The position numbers were made by a program, and so were the translations under genes. Below are positions 8,435-16,311 of a stretch of 64,000 nt of DNA, one piece after another; the stretch's first letter is position 1, and each line of letters begins with the position of its first letter. The stretch comes from Pseudomonadota bacterium (GTDB lineage Bacteria > Pseudomonadota > Gammaproteobacteria > Burkholderiales > Burkholderiaceae_B): the NCBI GenBank assembly GCA_023387815.1, contig JAEWHK010000039.1, positions 108,650 through 172,649 on the forward strand, given 5' to 3'. A model generated the notes under the pieces. It worked only from the letters and a program-made list of their open reading frames with translations. It searched no databases and was not told the DNA's origin.

Positions 8435-9937
8435 TCATGCAAATTCAAATTCATACGCTTCATACGTTTGTTCCACTTCTGCTCCACCAGCGGCACCGAA
8501 AGCCATTGCCATCGCTTGCATACCATCAATCCGGCCCGTTGCCCGGCCCTTGTCTAGCTTGCGGTTGCCAGCGGAGTCTTTCGTTACCACGGCATTGGCA
8601 GCACACATTGTCAGGACTGGGTGCATCCCATGGGCCACACGGCCATTGAGCAATTCAGCCTCGACGGCATCCAGCGCTGGGGACATATCCTTAAACCCTT
8701 GTCCGAATGGCATCAAGGGCAGCGTCACGCCCAGCCGTTCAAATTCACGCATCATCAGATCCATTCGCCAACGGTCATACGCAATGGCCTGTACATTCAG
8801 ATCTGCCAGTATCTCGACAATCTGCTGCGCCACATATTCATAATCGACCGTCGCGCCCGGTGTCGTGTGCAATAGCCCTTGTCTGGCCCATACGTCATAC
8901 GGGGACCGGTCCTTGTGCGCTCGATCTGCGATTCCCTGTTCTGGAGTCCAGAAATGCGGGACTGTCTGCCATACACCACCCACCTTGCCGATAATGACCA
9001 GTGCCGTTAAGTCAGTACGGGCCGATAAGTCCAGACCGCAGTAGACAGGGGTGTCCTCAAAATCAAGGACACTGCCACCACACGATTTCCACACATCCGG
9101 GGAAACAAAAGGTGATTCGGTACTGACCCGCTGATTCAGCAAAAGATTCCTGGCGCTGTTCTCCATTGATGGCATCCGCTGCGCCTGTTTCATCTGTTCT
9201 GCCAAATCATCTTCACTACGAAACAATCGTAGTGCCGGGTTTGCTGCCTCCCATGCCGATTTATCCATCAGGTCGCAGCCTTCAGGTGCCGCATACACAT
9301 GGGACACAATCCGGGGATCGCTGGACGCTTTGGCATCATCCAGCCAGATAGACAGCAGATCGGCATCGCTAGCCGCTTGCGTGGAAATGACCAGCATCAG
9401 CGGGTTTGCGTGTGCGCCTTGTGATGTGGTAATCGCATCAATGAAGTCAGACTGCGGGCCGCGGACCTGGCCCATTTCATCCAGAATCGCCAGCACCGGG
9501 GAAAGGCCGTGGGCGGTCTTGCCATCGGCGGCCAGGGCTTTGTATTCGGTATTGAGCGGGGTACCGATCAGCCGCTTGCCGGATGGCACAATCCGCACGA
9601 TCTGGGATAGCTTCGGGGATAGCTGGACCATCTTACTGGCAAGGTTGAACACCAGCGCAGCCTGATCCCTCGACATGGCACCAGACACGATCTGACTGTT
9701 CAGCACCGCTTCGGGTCCGACCAGGTGCGCCAGCAGCAGGCCAGCAATCAGGCCGGATTTACCGTTTTTCCGGGCAATGGATAGATAGGCCCGGCGGGTG
9801 CCGTGTTCGTTGTCGTAGACCGCCTGGATAAATTCTTTCTGAAAGTCAGCCAGCACCAAAGGCTTACCAACGTGCGCACCGTCCGGCGTCACGCAGTATT
9901 TCTCAATGAACTGAATCACTTTCTCGCCGCGTGTCAT
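8435..9937 (-). CDS. terminase large subunit
   Basis: 500 residues, HK97-type TerL (terminase-1 family). The N-terminal ATPase has a Walker A variant (SIARKNGKSGLIAGLL) and Walker B (LAILDEMGQV). The C-terminal RNase H-like nuclease has YCGLDLSARTDLTALV with the first metal-binding Asp, and a late Asp in GRIDGMQAMAMAFGA. It pumps DNA into the prohead and cuts it at the packaging site. Length is normal and no frameshift is seen. It overlaps terS by 4 bases. Carrying its own TerL separates this element from classical PICIs, which redirect the helper's terminase. Confidence 0.95.
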   Translation of the reverse strand: MTRGEKVIQFIEKYCVTPDGAHVGKPLVLADFQKEFIQAVYDNEHGTRRAYLSIARKNGKSGLIAGLLLAHLVGPEAVLNSQIVSGAMSRDQAALVFNLASKMVQLSPKLSQIVRIVPSGKRLIGTPLNTEYKALAADGKTAHGLSPVLAILDEMGQVRGPQSDFIDAITTSQGAHANPLMLVISTQAASDADLLSIWLDDAKASSDPRIVSHVYAAPEGCDLMDKSAWEAANPALRLFRSEDDLAEQMKQAQRMPSMENSARNLLLNQRVSTESPFVSPDVWKSCGGSVLDFEDTPVYCGLDLSARTDLTALVIIGKVGGVWQTVPHFWTPEQGIADRAHKDRSPYDVWARQGLLHTTPGATVDYEYVAQQIVEILADLNVQAIAYDRWRMDLMMREFERLGVTLPLMPFGQGFKDMSPALDAVEAELLNGRVAHGMHPVLTMCAANAVVTKDSAGNRKLDKGRATGRIDGMQAMAMAFGAAGGAEVEQTYEAYEFEFA

Positions 9938-10395
9938 TTAACGGCCCTCAGGCGTGGGATCAGGTCGTCGTCATCGTCCTGACGTGCGTCACGTTCCAAT
10001 TTAGCGGAATCCCTCGTATCAGCAGATCGTCCGACCGTAGCCAGCGCGTGAACCTGCAATACGCGGGTCAGTGCAATGGCGCGTTTGCTCAATGTCTCCA
10101 GCATCTGCGCAGCCGGGTTGATCTTGCCCTCGATCACGTAGCCCTCTGTGTCGATCTGCCGTTGCAGTTCTTCAATGTCCGATTGTGCGCGTGCCAATTG
10201 CGCGGCACTCACCAGATCAACATCAGTCCAGTTGTCCCTGGCTTTGGACAGGACGATACGATCCCAAAATGGGCGGTCTGCGGGTCGTAACGTGACGCAC
10301 TCGGGCGGGTCCAGGGGAGCCATTGCAGCATTCTGTGCGGCCTGTACGGCTGCCTTAGCGGTATCTGTACGTGCTCTTTTATCAGTCGTTTTCAT
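9934..10395 (-). CDS. terminase small subunit, P27 family
   Basis: 153 residues. A Lys/Ala-rich N-terminus is followed by PPECVTLRPADRPFWDRIVLSKARDNWTDVDLVSAAQLARAQSDIEELQRQIDTEGYVI, the arrangement of P27-type TerS proteins. The C-terminus has a run of Asp (RQDDDDDLIPRLR). TerS selects the element's own packaging site. It overlaps the 3' end of the HNH gene by 14 bases and the start of terL by 4, so the three are translationally linked. Confidence 0.9.
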   Translation of the reverse strand: MKTTDKRARTDTAKAAVQAAQNAAMAPLDPPECVTLRPADRPFWDRIVLSKARDNWTDVDLVSAAQLARAQSDIEELQRQIDTEGYVIEGKINPAAQMLETLSKRAIALTRVLQVHALATVGRSADTRDSAKLERDARQDDDDDLIPRLRAVK

Positions 10396-10837
10396 AGTCG
10401 GCCTTTGCAGTCAGCATTGAAAGAAGGCTGGGGCTGCGGTCTGGCGCTGTCGGTTGCTCGTGATTTTTCCAACTCGCCGGCAGTCCATCCACCCCGCATC
10501 CCTGATTCACCCGCTTGCCGTGGTCAGCAGCGGTCTTGATCGAATGGCACGAATGACATAGTCCAGCTAAGTTCTCGCGGCTGTTGTCGCTTGGATCGCC
10601 TGATATGTGGTCTACATCAGTAGCTGGCACTGTAAGGCCACGCTCCCAGCAGTGTCGACACAATGGTTCATCATCCAGTATCAGAGCACGCAGGCGCTGC
10701 CATTGGCTTGAGTTAAGGGGTATGGTGCGCCGTGGGTCCGCATCGCGTCCTGATCGGCTTGAGCGGCGTTTCAGCAGTTCTTCTACAGGCATACCCAGCA
10801 CCTTAATCCCGGGCTGTAGTGTCTTGAGTCTTGGCAT
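10382..10837 (-). CDS. HNH endonuclease of packaging module
   Basis: 151 residues. The start at 10837 is chosen because AAGGAATTGACA precedes that ATG. The HNH core is complete: CRHCWERG zinc knuckle, TDVDHISGDPSDNSRENLAGLCHSCHSIKTAADHGKR with the catalytic His, the Asn and the second Cys pair. HNH proteins beside terminase genes are needed for cos cleavage in HK97-like phages, which suggests cos-type packaging. It overlaps the end of the portal gene by 35 bases. Confidence 0.92.
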   Translation of the reverse strand: MPRLKTLQPGIKVLGMPVEELLKRRSSRSGRDADPRRTIPLNSSQWQRLRALILDDEPLCRHCWERGLTVPATDVDHISGDPSDNSRENLAGLCHSCHSIKTAADHGKRVNQGCGVDGLPASWKNHEQPTAPDRSPSLLSMLTAKADYEND

Positions 10838-11966
10838 TGTCAATTCCTTCAATCATCGGCAGGTTCTCCAGCTTGCGTGCCTCACTCGGCAGCAGCCAAC
10901 CAGCATCTATGCCTTCCCTGTAGAATGATGCGCGTGTCGTGCTATCACCACGCAGCAGACCTTCCACGCTATGCTCAGGCTTGTATCGCTTGCGCCCTGC
11001 GGGTGTCAGTAGTTGCATACTGATCGCCTGTTCCCATGCCACCAGATGGCGACGCAAGCAAAGAGTCACAAACTGTCTGGCAAGCTCTACGCTGTTTGAG
11101 TAGTTGGCGCTCTCCATGGACTGGATAATCACAGGTGGGACGCGGAATAGCCGGGCCACTTCAATGACTGAGAACTTGCGGGCCTCCAGATACTCTGCGT
11201 CTTCAAGTGTCATCGAGATGGGCTGATACTCCACGCCCTGATCCAAGATGGCAGTCTTGCCGGCATTGGCACCACCACCATGCTGAGATTCCCAGGACGT
11301 TTTCAGACCGGCCCGCTGTTCGGGTTTCAGGTGCTGGGGGAATTTAAGAATGCCCGATAACCGGGTGCCGTTCTTGAATGTCGCATTACCGTGATCGCGT
11401 TCGGATATGGACAGTTCGATCGTTTCCCGGCTGGCGGCAATTGGACTGACACCCAGCAGCACATCATCACCGGCCCGGTGTTTCAGGTGGAATACTTCAT
11501 CTTGCAGCAGCTTGTGTACGGTGCCTTTGTGATCGGAATACTCGTAGATCAGGCCGGTAGCCGTGCGCAGAATAGATACGCGGTCCGGGTGGATCGGGTG
11601 AAGTGCCACCACCTGACCATCCCATCCTCGCTCGACTCTGGCATAGGCATTGCCCTTGAGCAGTACGCAGGCCATCATCCATTCCCGAAACTCCAGGGCT
11701 GACTGATGCGGATTGGCAATGTCGTGTAGGACCTGGTAGAGCGAATGGTCCTTTGCCTTGGTGCGGGCATCGTCCCGTTCGTACAGATGCAATGGCAGGC
11801 TGGCGATAGTCTCGGAAATGGCAGACACACAAGCGTAAACGGCGCTTACTGATTGCGCCGTCTTGTCATTCACTGGACCTGATCGCAGGGATTGCCAGTT
11901 CTCCCAATAATTATCACCATCGGCGCGTTTCTCGAAACCGAAGTGTGAGAGTAGTTTTTTAATCAT
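10803..11966 (-). CDS. phage portal protein, HK97 family
   Basis: 387 residues. VYACVSAISETIASLPLHLYERDD, EWMMACVLLKGNAYARVERGWDG, LLGVSPIAASRETIELSISERDHG and FSVIEVARLFRVPPVIIQSMESANYSNSVELARQFVTLCL are all standard for HK97-type portals. The dodecameric portal is the DNA entry pore and the docking point for terminase. The ATG at 11966 overlaps the protease stop (ATGA). An in-frame GTG at 11981 is an alternative start. Confidence 0.95.
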   Translation of the reverse strand: MIKKLLSHFGFEKRADGDNYWENWQSLRSGPVNDKTAQSVSAVYACVSAISETIASLPLHLYERDDARTKAKDHSLYQVLHDIANPHQSALEFREWMMACVLLKGNAYARVERGWDGQVVALHPIHPDRVSILRTATGLIYEYSDHKGTVHKLLQDEVFHLKHRAGDDVLLGVSPIAASRETIELSISERDHGNATFKNGTRLSGILKFPQHLKPEQRAGLKTSWESQHGGGANAGKTAILDQGVEYQPISMTLEDAEYLEARKFSVIEVARLFRVPPVIIQSMESANYSNSVELARQFVTLCLRRHLVAWEQAISMQLLTPAGRKRYKPEHSVEGLLRGDSTTRASFYREGIDAGWLLPSEARKLENLPMIEGIDNAKTQDTTARD

Positions 11967-12487
11967 AGTGTTTCCATCCACAACTTGCGCAGGTGCGCAT
12001 CACCCGATTGCTTGACCATCGCATCCAGGCTACGCAGGGCCACCGAGGTTTGCGGATAGGCTGGGTTTGCCGTCAATGTAATTTCGGCCAGATCCACATC
12101 AAGCAATTCGCGGGTGAATTTGTCGCCTGCTACCCAATTATCAGATCGGGTCTTGAAACCGAATGAGCATCCGGCAATATCACCGCGGCGGATCAGTTCG
12201 GCCACATCACGGCCATGTGTGGTATCGGGCAAATCCAATTCAAAGGCCAGGCCCCGATCATCTTCACGCAGCGACAGCGTACCGGCGCGGGTCGTGCCCA
12301 GCAGCTTTGCGCTGTCGTGGTCGTATAGGGCGCGAATGCTGGACTCAACCAATGAGCGGCGAAAGGCACCTTTTCTGACCACTTCCCGAAATTCGCCTAA
12401 ATCAGTTGGTGAATCAAACAAGGCGGCATAACCCCAGACGCGGGACCGTGTAGCCTTAATCTCATTGGTTGTTCGTAGTTCCAGCAT
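11963..12487 (-). CDS. HK97-type prohead protease
   Basis: 174 residues, typical length. YAALFDSPTDLGEFREVVRKGAF near the N-terminus, then ALYDHDSAKLLGTT with the catalytic His and GDIAGCSFGFKTRSDNW with the catalytic Ser; the third residue is probably a Glu/Asp in the ITLTANPAYPQTSV region. It removes the capsid delta domain during head maturation. It follows the capsid gene by 12 bases and overlaps the portal start by 4. Confidence 0.93.
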   Translation of the reverse strand: MLELRTTNEIKATRSRVWGYAALFDSPTDLGEFREVVRKGAFRRSLVESSIRALYDHDSAKLLGTTRAGTLSLREDDRGLAFELDLPDTTHGRDVAELIRRGDIAGCSFGFKTRSDNWVAGDKFTRELLDVDLAEITLTANPAYPQTSVALRSLDAMVKQSGDAHLRKLWMETL

Positions 12488-12499
12488 TCGCGTTGCTCC

Positions 12500-13693
12500 T
12501 TATGACTGGACAGTAGCCAGTACGAAAGCCTCAGGGTGGCGTACAGCGGCGCCGGCAGTCATCATTGCCCGGACCAGTACGTTACCTTTTGAGTAGGCCG
12601 TTTCTGCGTATGGGTTGACCAGAATGTCCACTTCGGACCAGATACCCAGCAGCATTTGCGAGAAGTCACCCAGCAGCAGCGTGCCGGCTGGCATCTGGTT
12701 TGTCACACTGGCGGGAACATCACCAACTGCGCCGGTCGTGGCAAGGTAATTGCCGGTACCGGTTTCTTTCTGTGTGCCGCGCAGCAGCTTCATAACGCCG
12801 GGGCTGGTCAGGTAGCGATAGCCGGTCACGTTCAGCACGTCCAACATGTCGGACAGTTCCAGCAGTTCTGCCCATGTCGGTACAGATGAAATGCTGCCGG
12901 ACTGAATGCCCACAGTGTTCAGAATGCCTAAGGGTTCTTTGACTCCATCGCCTTCAATCAGGGCGGTGTCCAGTGCTTGAGCCATCACAGCGTTCAAATC
13001 ATCGCGCACCAGGCCGTTAATGTCAGGGGACGATTGTTGGATCAACTGGCGGGACAGTTCGGTCAGGGCGCCCACGTGTTTGGGTTCCAGTCGAACATCA
13101 TCAAAAGACATGTCAGATGCGGTCAGGGCTTCGTTCTCGTTGACCCAGCCAGCAATCAGGGAAGCGCCGTGCTTAGGGATAACTACGTCTCCACGCAGGC
13201 CAGTCAGGGTACGAACACCCATTGAGCGCATCAGCAGGCTGTTGCGCAGGGGGCCGATGTATTGATCGGCGCGGAAATCATCAGGGGTAATTTCGGATGC
13301 GGTCGTGGTCGTGGAAACGCGGGTCTCGAAGGCCGATAGAGGCACATACACGCCTTCGGCTTTGCGGCCATTGCGCTTTTCGGCTTCGGCCTGGTATTCA
13401 GCCAGTGCGCCAGTCACGTTACCACCCATCTGGCTGCGGATGGCATCGATCACCGTAATGCGTTGCTCGACTTTCTGGAAAGATGGATCGGGTTTTGCGC
13501 CGCGCTCGATATTGTCCAGGAAAGATTGACGCTGTTCCTGCGCTTCCAGTTTACCGATCTCGGTTTTCAGGTTATCGAACTTCGCGGCTTCATCAACGGA
13601 CAGATCACGTTTCTCAGATTCTGCCTTAGTCAGCAGGCCGCGCATTTCCGTAACCAGACCGGCGCGTTTTTCTTGAATTTCTACAATGTTCAT
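12500..13693 (-). CDS. major capsid protein, HK97 fold
   Basis: 397 residues. The first 100 or so form a coiled-coil-rich delta (scaffold) domain (EIQEKRAGLVTEMRGLLTKA), cleaved by the protease in relatives. The shell domain contains RNSLLMRSMGVRTLTGLRGDVVIPK, AGWVNENEALTASDMSFDDVRLEPKHVGALTELSRQLI and the C-terminal RAMMTAGAAVRHPEAFVLA, all HK97-capsid hallmarks. It is first in the eight-gene head operon. A LexA-type box lies 50-70 bases upstream. The shell is probably small, in keeping with an 11-kb genome; that is inference. Confidence 0.95.
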   Translation of the reverse strand: MNIVEIQEKRAGLVTEMRGLLTKAESEKRDLSVDEAAKFDNLKTEIGKLEAQEQRQSFLDNIERGAKPDPSFQKVEQRITVIDAIRSQMGGNVTGALAEYQAEAEKRNGRKAEGVYVPLSAFETRVSTTTTASEITPDDFRADQYIGPLRNSLLMRSMGVRTLTGLRGDVVIPKHGASLIAGWVNENEALTASDMSFDDVRLEPKHVGALTELSRQLIQQSSPDINGLVRDDLNAVMAQALDTALIEGDGVKEPLGILNTVGIQSGSISSVPTWAELLELSDMLDVLNVTGYRYLTSPGVMKLLRGTQKETGTGNYLATTGAVGDVPASVTNQMPAGTLLLGDFSQMLLGIWSEVDILVNPYAETAYSKGNVLVRAMMTAGAAVRHPEAFVLATVQS

Positions 13694-13742
13694 TTTAGGG
13701 ATTCCCCGTTAACGTTTGGAATATCCCACAAATATCACGTAA

Positions 13743-13762
13743 CACTGTATATATCAACAGTA
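13743..13762 (-). promoter_or_regulatory. LexA (SOS) box upstream of capsid operon
   Basis: CTGT-N8-ACAG with an AT-rich centre. The 20-mer differs from the E. coli consensus TACTGTATATATATACAGTA at two positions. On the minus strand it overlaps possible promoter elements (TTGTGA-N17-TACAGT, or TTGATA followed by TATTTG). It is flanked by direct repeats GTGATATTT (13762-13770 and 13730-13738, minus strand), about three helical turns apart, possibly for a second regulator. Confidence 0.75.
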
Positions 13763-13895
13763 AATATCACAACTGAATTAGGGCGAATTTTGAATAGGAA
13801 AAGTATTTTTTCGACGTTGTTTTTGTGTCGGTAACATCACCGCAATAGGACGGATTACGTACTAGGCCATCATCCGCCCACAATTTGCGGTCGGG

Positions 13896-14096
13896 CTATT
13901 TCGTCGGTCTCACAACCAAGTATTCAGCATCGTGGAATCGAATATATCCCTGATTTGAATAACCCTCTTGCTCGCAAAATGCCTGTATCGCCTCCTCTCT
14001 TGTGTTCCCGTAAGGTGCCAGGTCCGTGAAAGCGACCCAAAATAGATTGACGTCCATGCCATCAACTCGCAGTGATGTAATTCTTGGTTTGTCCAT
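13896..14096 (-). CDS. hypothetical protein of mobile element, 66 aa
   Basis: A small protein (MDKPRITSLRVDGMDVNLFWVAFTD...YLVVRPTK) of mixed alpha/beta character, no known motif. The start at 14096 is preceded by AAAGGA at a good distance. It lies between the repeat region and the capsid promoter, with the dyad GGATTTGAAATCC 28 bases upstream of its ATG. It may be the switch between the early and head modules, but nothing in the sequence proves it. Confidence 0.6.
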   Translation of the reverse strand: MDKPRITSLRVDGMDVNLFWVAFTDLAPYGNTREEAIQAFCEQEGYSNQGYIRFHDAEYLVVRPTK

Positions 14097-14218
14097 GTTT
14101 ATTCCTTTTGAAATGTGACTACTGGATTTGAAATCCGAAAGGGCCAAAATGACCCACGGAGCTATTTCACCACTAAAAACACTACTTCCATTTCGCCCTA
14201 TGTATGGCTATATATAAA

Positions 14219-14383
14219 GGCTACAAAAATTGAAGACGAGAATTAATTCCAAAGCCCCATTTAAAGTTCACAGGGTATGGGGGTAGGCTACAAAAATTGA
14301 AGACGAGATTAATTCCATTGGCCTATTTAATGTTCAGACTTTAGGGGGTAGGCTACAAAATTTGAATAGCAGACTTCAATTTT
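14219..14383. repeat. tandem direct repeats, about 66 bp, 2.5 copies
   Basis: Units begin with GGCTAC at 14219, 14286 and 14351 (periods 67 and 65). The first 31 bases of units 1 and 2 are almost identical (GGCTACAAAAATTGAAGACG and on to TTAATTCC), and both end with a run GGGGGTA. The third unit keeps only the first half and ends at the stop of the 142-aa gene. The region is AT-rich and intergenic. An iteron-type replication origin for the element is the most economical reading; a regulator array is the alternative. Confidence 0.6.
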
Positions 14384-14810
14384 AATCACGCATTTTGATT
14401 GCCGGCAGGACCTTGTATATCCCTTTTACGCGGGTGTTTTCGGCAATATCCATTTCCCTATTCCAATTCAAATCAAAGCACGTGACGGCCCACCATTCTG
14501 TTATCTTCACGCCGCCTGGTGCCAATCTGCCAGCACGAGTCTGTATTACAAGATCGGTTTCGCGCAATTCTTTTTTTACACGGGATAGCGTGGCCTCGGA
14601 TATGTCCATGCCGATAGTGCGCATATAGTCAATACCAGGCAGCAGCTTGCCATTATTATTCCCTCGATACTGAGCAAGGACCGCCATCAAAACCTTCACC
14701 GCGTATGGCGAAAGATTGATGAATGCTGGGCAATTGTAATAGGCGGCTTCCACCCATATGGCACGCCCACCGCCCGGCTGCTTGCTGCTCTGGTTGACTC
14801 TTTTCGACAT
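14382..14810 (-). CDS. hypothetical winged-helix-like protein of mobile element
   Basis: 142 residues from the ATG at 14810. A basic, Ser/Gly-rich N-terminus is followed by a helical region (FINLSPYAVKVLMAVLAQYRGNNNGKLLPGIDYMRTIGMDISEATLSRVKKELRETDLVIQTRAG) that reads like the helix-turn-helix and wing of phage DNA-binding proteins, including small replication initiators. It directly precedes the tandem repeats, so an initiator role is attractive but unproven. There is no Rep or primase motif. Confidence 0.65.
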   Translation of the reverse strand: MSKRVNQSSKQPGGGRAIWVEAAYYNCPAFINLSPYAVKVLMAVLAQYRGNNNGKLLPGIDYMRTIGMDISEATLSRVKKELRETDLVIQTRAGRLAPGGVKITEWWAVTCFDLNWNREMDIAENTRVKGIYKVLPAIKMRD

Positions 14811-14812
14811 AT

Positions 14813-15028
14813 TCAGCTTGTGATAAGATGATACCGCATCACTCTCGTAATGCCACCAAAGCGATTCGGCACATCTTCCCATTCCCCAATGATCCGGTGG
14901 CCGTCTTTCCGCAATTCTGCAATGGTGCTGTTAAGGCAATGGTCGCCCAGCCGTTCGGCTTCGAATCGGTTGAGTGACCGCCTTTTCAGGTAGTCGTACA
15001 CTGTCTGAATCTTACTTTTCTTGGTCAT
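14813..15028 (-). CDS. small helix-turn-helix protein of mobile element
   Basis: 71 residues (MTKKSKIQTVYDYLKRRSLNRFEAERLGDHCLNSTIAELRKDGHRI...). Composition and the FEAERLGDHCLNSTIAELRKDGH segment resemble a winged-helix DNA-binding domain. GGAGG lies 8 bases before the ATG, and the start overlaps the previous stop (ATGA), showing translational coupling. Confidence 0.7.
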   Translation of the reverse strand: MTKKSKIQTVYDYLKRRSLNRFEAERLGDHCLNSTIAELRKDGHRIIGEWEDVPNRFGGITRVMRYHLITS

Positions 15029-15252
15029 TGCAATACCTCCGGCGAGGGCTGGGTATGGATGGATGCGCTTTTGATGGCCGCCATCAGATCGGTGCTGGTG
15101 AAACCTCGGGCTTGTAAAACAGTGGCCAGACTCAGAAAACACGCCATAGCCGATTCTTCCGCACTGCAATTTACTTCCTTCGCGTGAAGGAATACCAGTG
15201 GCAGCAAAGTTTCCAGCAAGAAATTTTCATGCTTGTCCATGTCGTTATTCAT
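15025..15252 (-). CDS. hypothetical protein of mobile element, 75 aa
   Basis: An unrecognised acidic small protein (MNNDMDKHENFLLETLLPLVFLHAKEVNCSAEESAMACFLSLATVLQARGF...). The ATG at 15252 has GGGAG upstream and overlaps the previous gene by 8 bases. A longer in-frame start upstream is less likely because it would lie inside the neighbour. Confidence 0.6.
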   Translation of the reverse strand: MNNDMDKHENFLLETLLPLVFLHAKEVNCSAEESAMACFLSLATVLQARGFTSTDLMAAIKSASIHTQPSPEVLQ

Positions 15253-15553
15253 AATTTGCTCCCGCTGCAACGAGAATGGCCGGTAAGTGCTCATCCCTGA
15301 ATGTCACCTCTATGGTTGCCGCATAGTGCCAAGTTTCATCACCATGCCATCCGCAGAGTTTCAATAGTTGGTGAATTTCGTGGAGTGCCACCAAGCGCTC
15401 ATCCGAATTGCCTTCTATTGCGCGCTTCGCTGTTTTGCGGACGATATTCAAAACATCACCAGTGCTTTCGATAGTATCTAGGCAACATGACAGTGCAGAG
15501 TGGAAATCATCATGAATAAATCCGAGCGTGTCTTTTGAAACAGTATTATTCAT
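15245..15553 (-). CDS. hypothetical protein of mobile element, 102 aa
   Basis: 102 residues, helical, no known domain (NNTVSKDTLGFIHDDFHSALSCCLDTIESTGDVLNIVRKTAKRAIEG). It overlaps both neighbours by 4-8 bases in the early operon. Unknown role; genes at this position in satellites often carry interference or accessory functions. Confidence 0.6.
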   Translation of the reverse strand: MNNTVSKDTLGFIHDDFHSALSCCLDTIESTGDVLNIVRKTAKRAIEGNSDERLVALHEIHQLLKLCGWHGDETWHYAATIEVTFRDEHLPAILVAAGANYE

Positions 15554-15759
15554 GCCAGTTCCTCTTCCAGAATATTGATCACTTCCTGAATTTCCAGATC
15601 GTACTGGCCACCATATTCGAAGGTATTGTAGTCATTGATAATGGCGTACTCGCCCTGGTTATCATTACTAAGTGGGCCGCGTGACTTCTCAATCCGCCAT
15701 CCAAGACGGGCTGCCAGACGGCGTGCTCGGGCCTCAAGTGCTCTTTGGCTTGTACTCAT
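15550..15759 (-). CDS. hypothetical protein of mobile element, 69 aa
   Basis: 69 residues. The N-terminal half is basic (SQRALEARARRLAARLGWRIEKSR); the C-terminal half is acidic (DYNTFEYGGQYDLEIQEVINILEEELA). Small proteins with this RRxAARxGW...KSR pattern are common in proteobacterial phages and islands; function unknown. The start overlaps the preceding stop (ATGA). Confidence 0.6.
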   Translation of the reverse strand: MSTSQRALEARARRLAARLGWRIEKSRGPLSNDNQGEYAIINDYNTFEYGGQYDLEIQEVINILEEELA

Positions 15760-15944
15760 TGGATATTCTCCTGTTGTTGTGAAAGTGCTTCCATTTCCTG
15801 AACGATGGCAATGAAGCCTGCCAATTCGTCTAGGGCAGTTTTCATGCCGGTGACGCCCTCCTGCTCCCGACCGGATAGAATGTCATCGGTGGCAAGAGTG
15901 ACGCCGTTGTGAATGCGCATCAAAATTTGGCTTAGATCGTCCAT
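15756..15944 (-). CDS. hypothetical protein of mobile element, 62 aa
   Basis: A 62-residue acidic helical protein (MDDLSQILMRIHNGVTLATDDILSGREQEGVTGMKTALDELAGFIAIVQEMEALSQ). No recognised family. The ATG follows immediately after the AlpA stop codon, so it is the second gene of the early operon. Confidence 0.6.
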   Translation of the reverse strand: MDDLSQILMRIHNGVTLATDDILSGREQEGVTGMKTALDELAGFIAIVQEMEALSQQQENIQ

Positions 15945-16181
15945 TTAGTGGCCTTTGCATCCGTTCGGATTCATGGGGGATTTAACGCCCTTGGGACGTT
16001 TGGACAGCCACGCCTGAACCTCGGAACGCTTCCATAGGGAAATGCGCTTGCCGAATTGGTATGGCTGGGGGAAACCGTCATTTTTGATGGCGGCATATAC
16101 TGCGGTTCTGCCAATGGGCACGTAAGTTTGCATACGATTCATATCGTCATAGATTTCATCGGGGGGAATTTCTGGTTGCAT
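15945..16181 (-). CDS. alpA: AlpA-family transcriptional regulator
   Basis: 78 residues with the MerR-like helix-turn-helix of AlpA/excisionase proteins: TYVPIGRTAVYAAIKNDGFPQPYQFGKRISLWKRSEVQAWLSKRP. In P4-type and PICI elements AlpA activates the excision and replication genes. First gene of the minus-strand early operon; its upstream region carries three CAGTGT repeats shared with the divergent 202-aa gene. Whether it acts as activator or excisionase cannot be told from sequence. Confidence 0.85.
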   Translation of the reverse strand: MQPEIPPDEIYDDMNRMQTYVPIGRTAVYAAIKNDGFPQPYQFGKRISLWKRSEVQAWLSKRPKGVKSPMNPNGCKGH

Positions 16182-16192
16182 CTCTAACTCCT

Positions 16193-16292
16193 AAAACAGT
16201 GTTTTGCAGATTTAAACAGTGTGTTTTAATACACAAACGAATAATATAGCGTTAGAATCCAGTTTGCAATAGTTTTTTGCAGTGTGTTTAAA
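16193..16292. promoter_or_regulatory. divergent promoter region with CAGTGT repeats
   Basis: Three related sites lie between alpA and the 202-aa gene: AAAACAGTGTTTT (16193-16205), AAACAGTGTGTTTT (16214-16227) and CAGTGTGTTTAAA (16280-16292). The first two are 21 bases apart (two helical turns). The region is AT-rich. It probably controls both directions, as a satellite lysogeny switch would. Confidence 0.55.
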
Positions 16293-16311
16293 TTTTAATT
16301 GGCGATAATCC

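Noticed and set aside
14219..14383. Tandem repeats as a CRISPR array
   Set aside because: Only 2.5 units, the spacers are themselves similar, and there are no cas genes.
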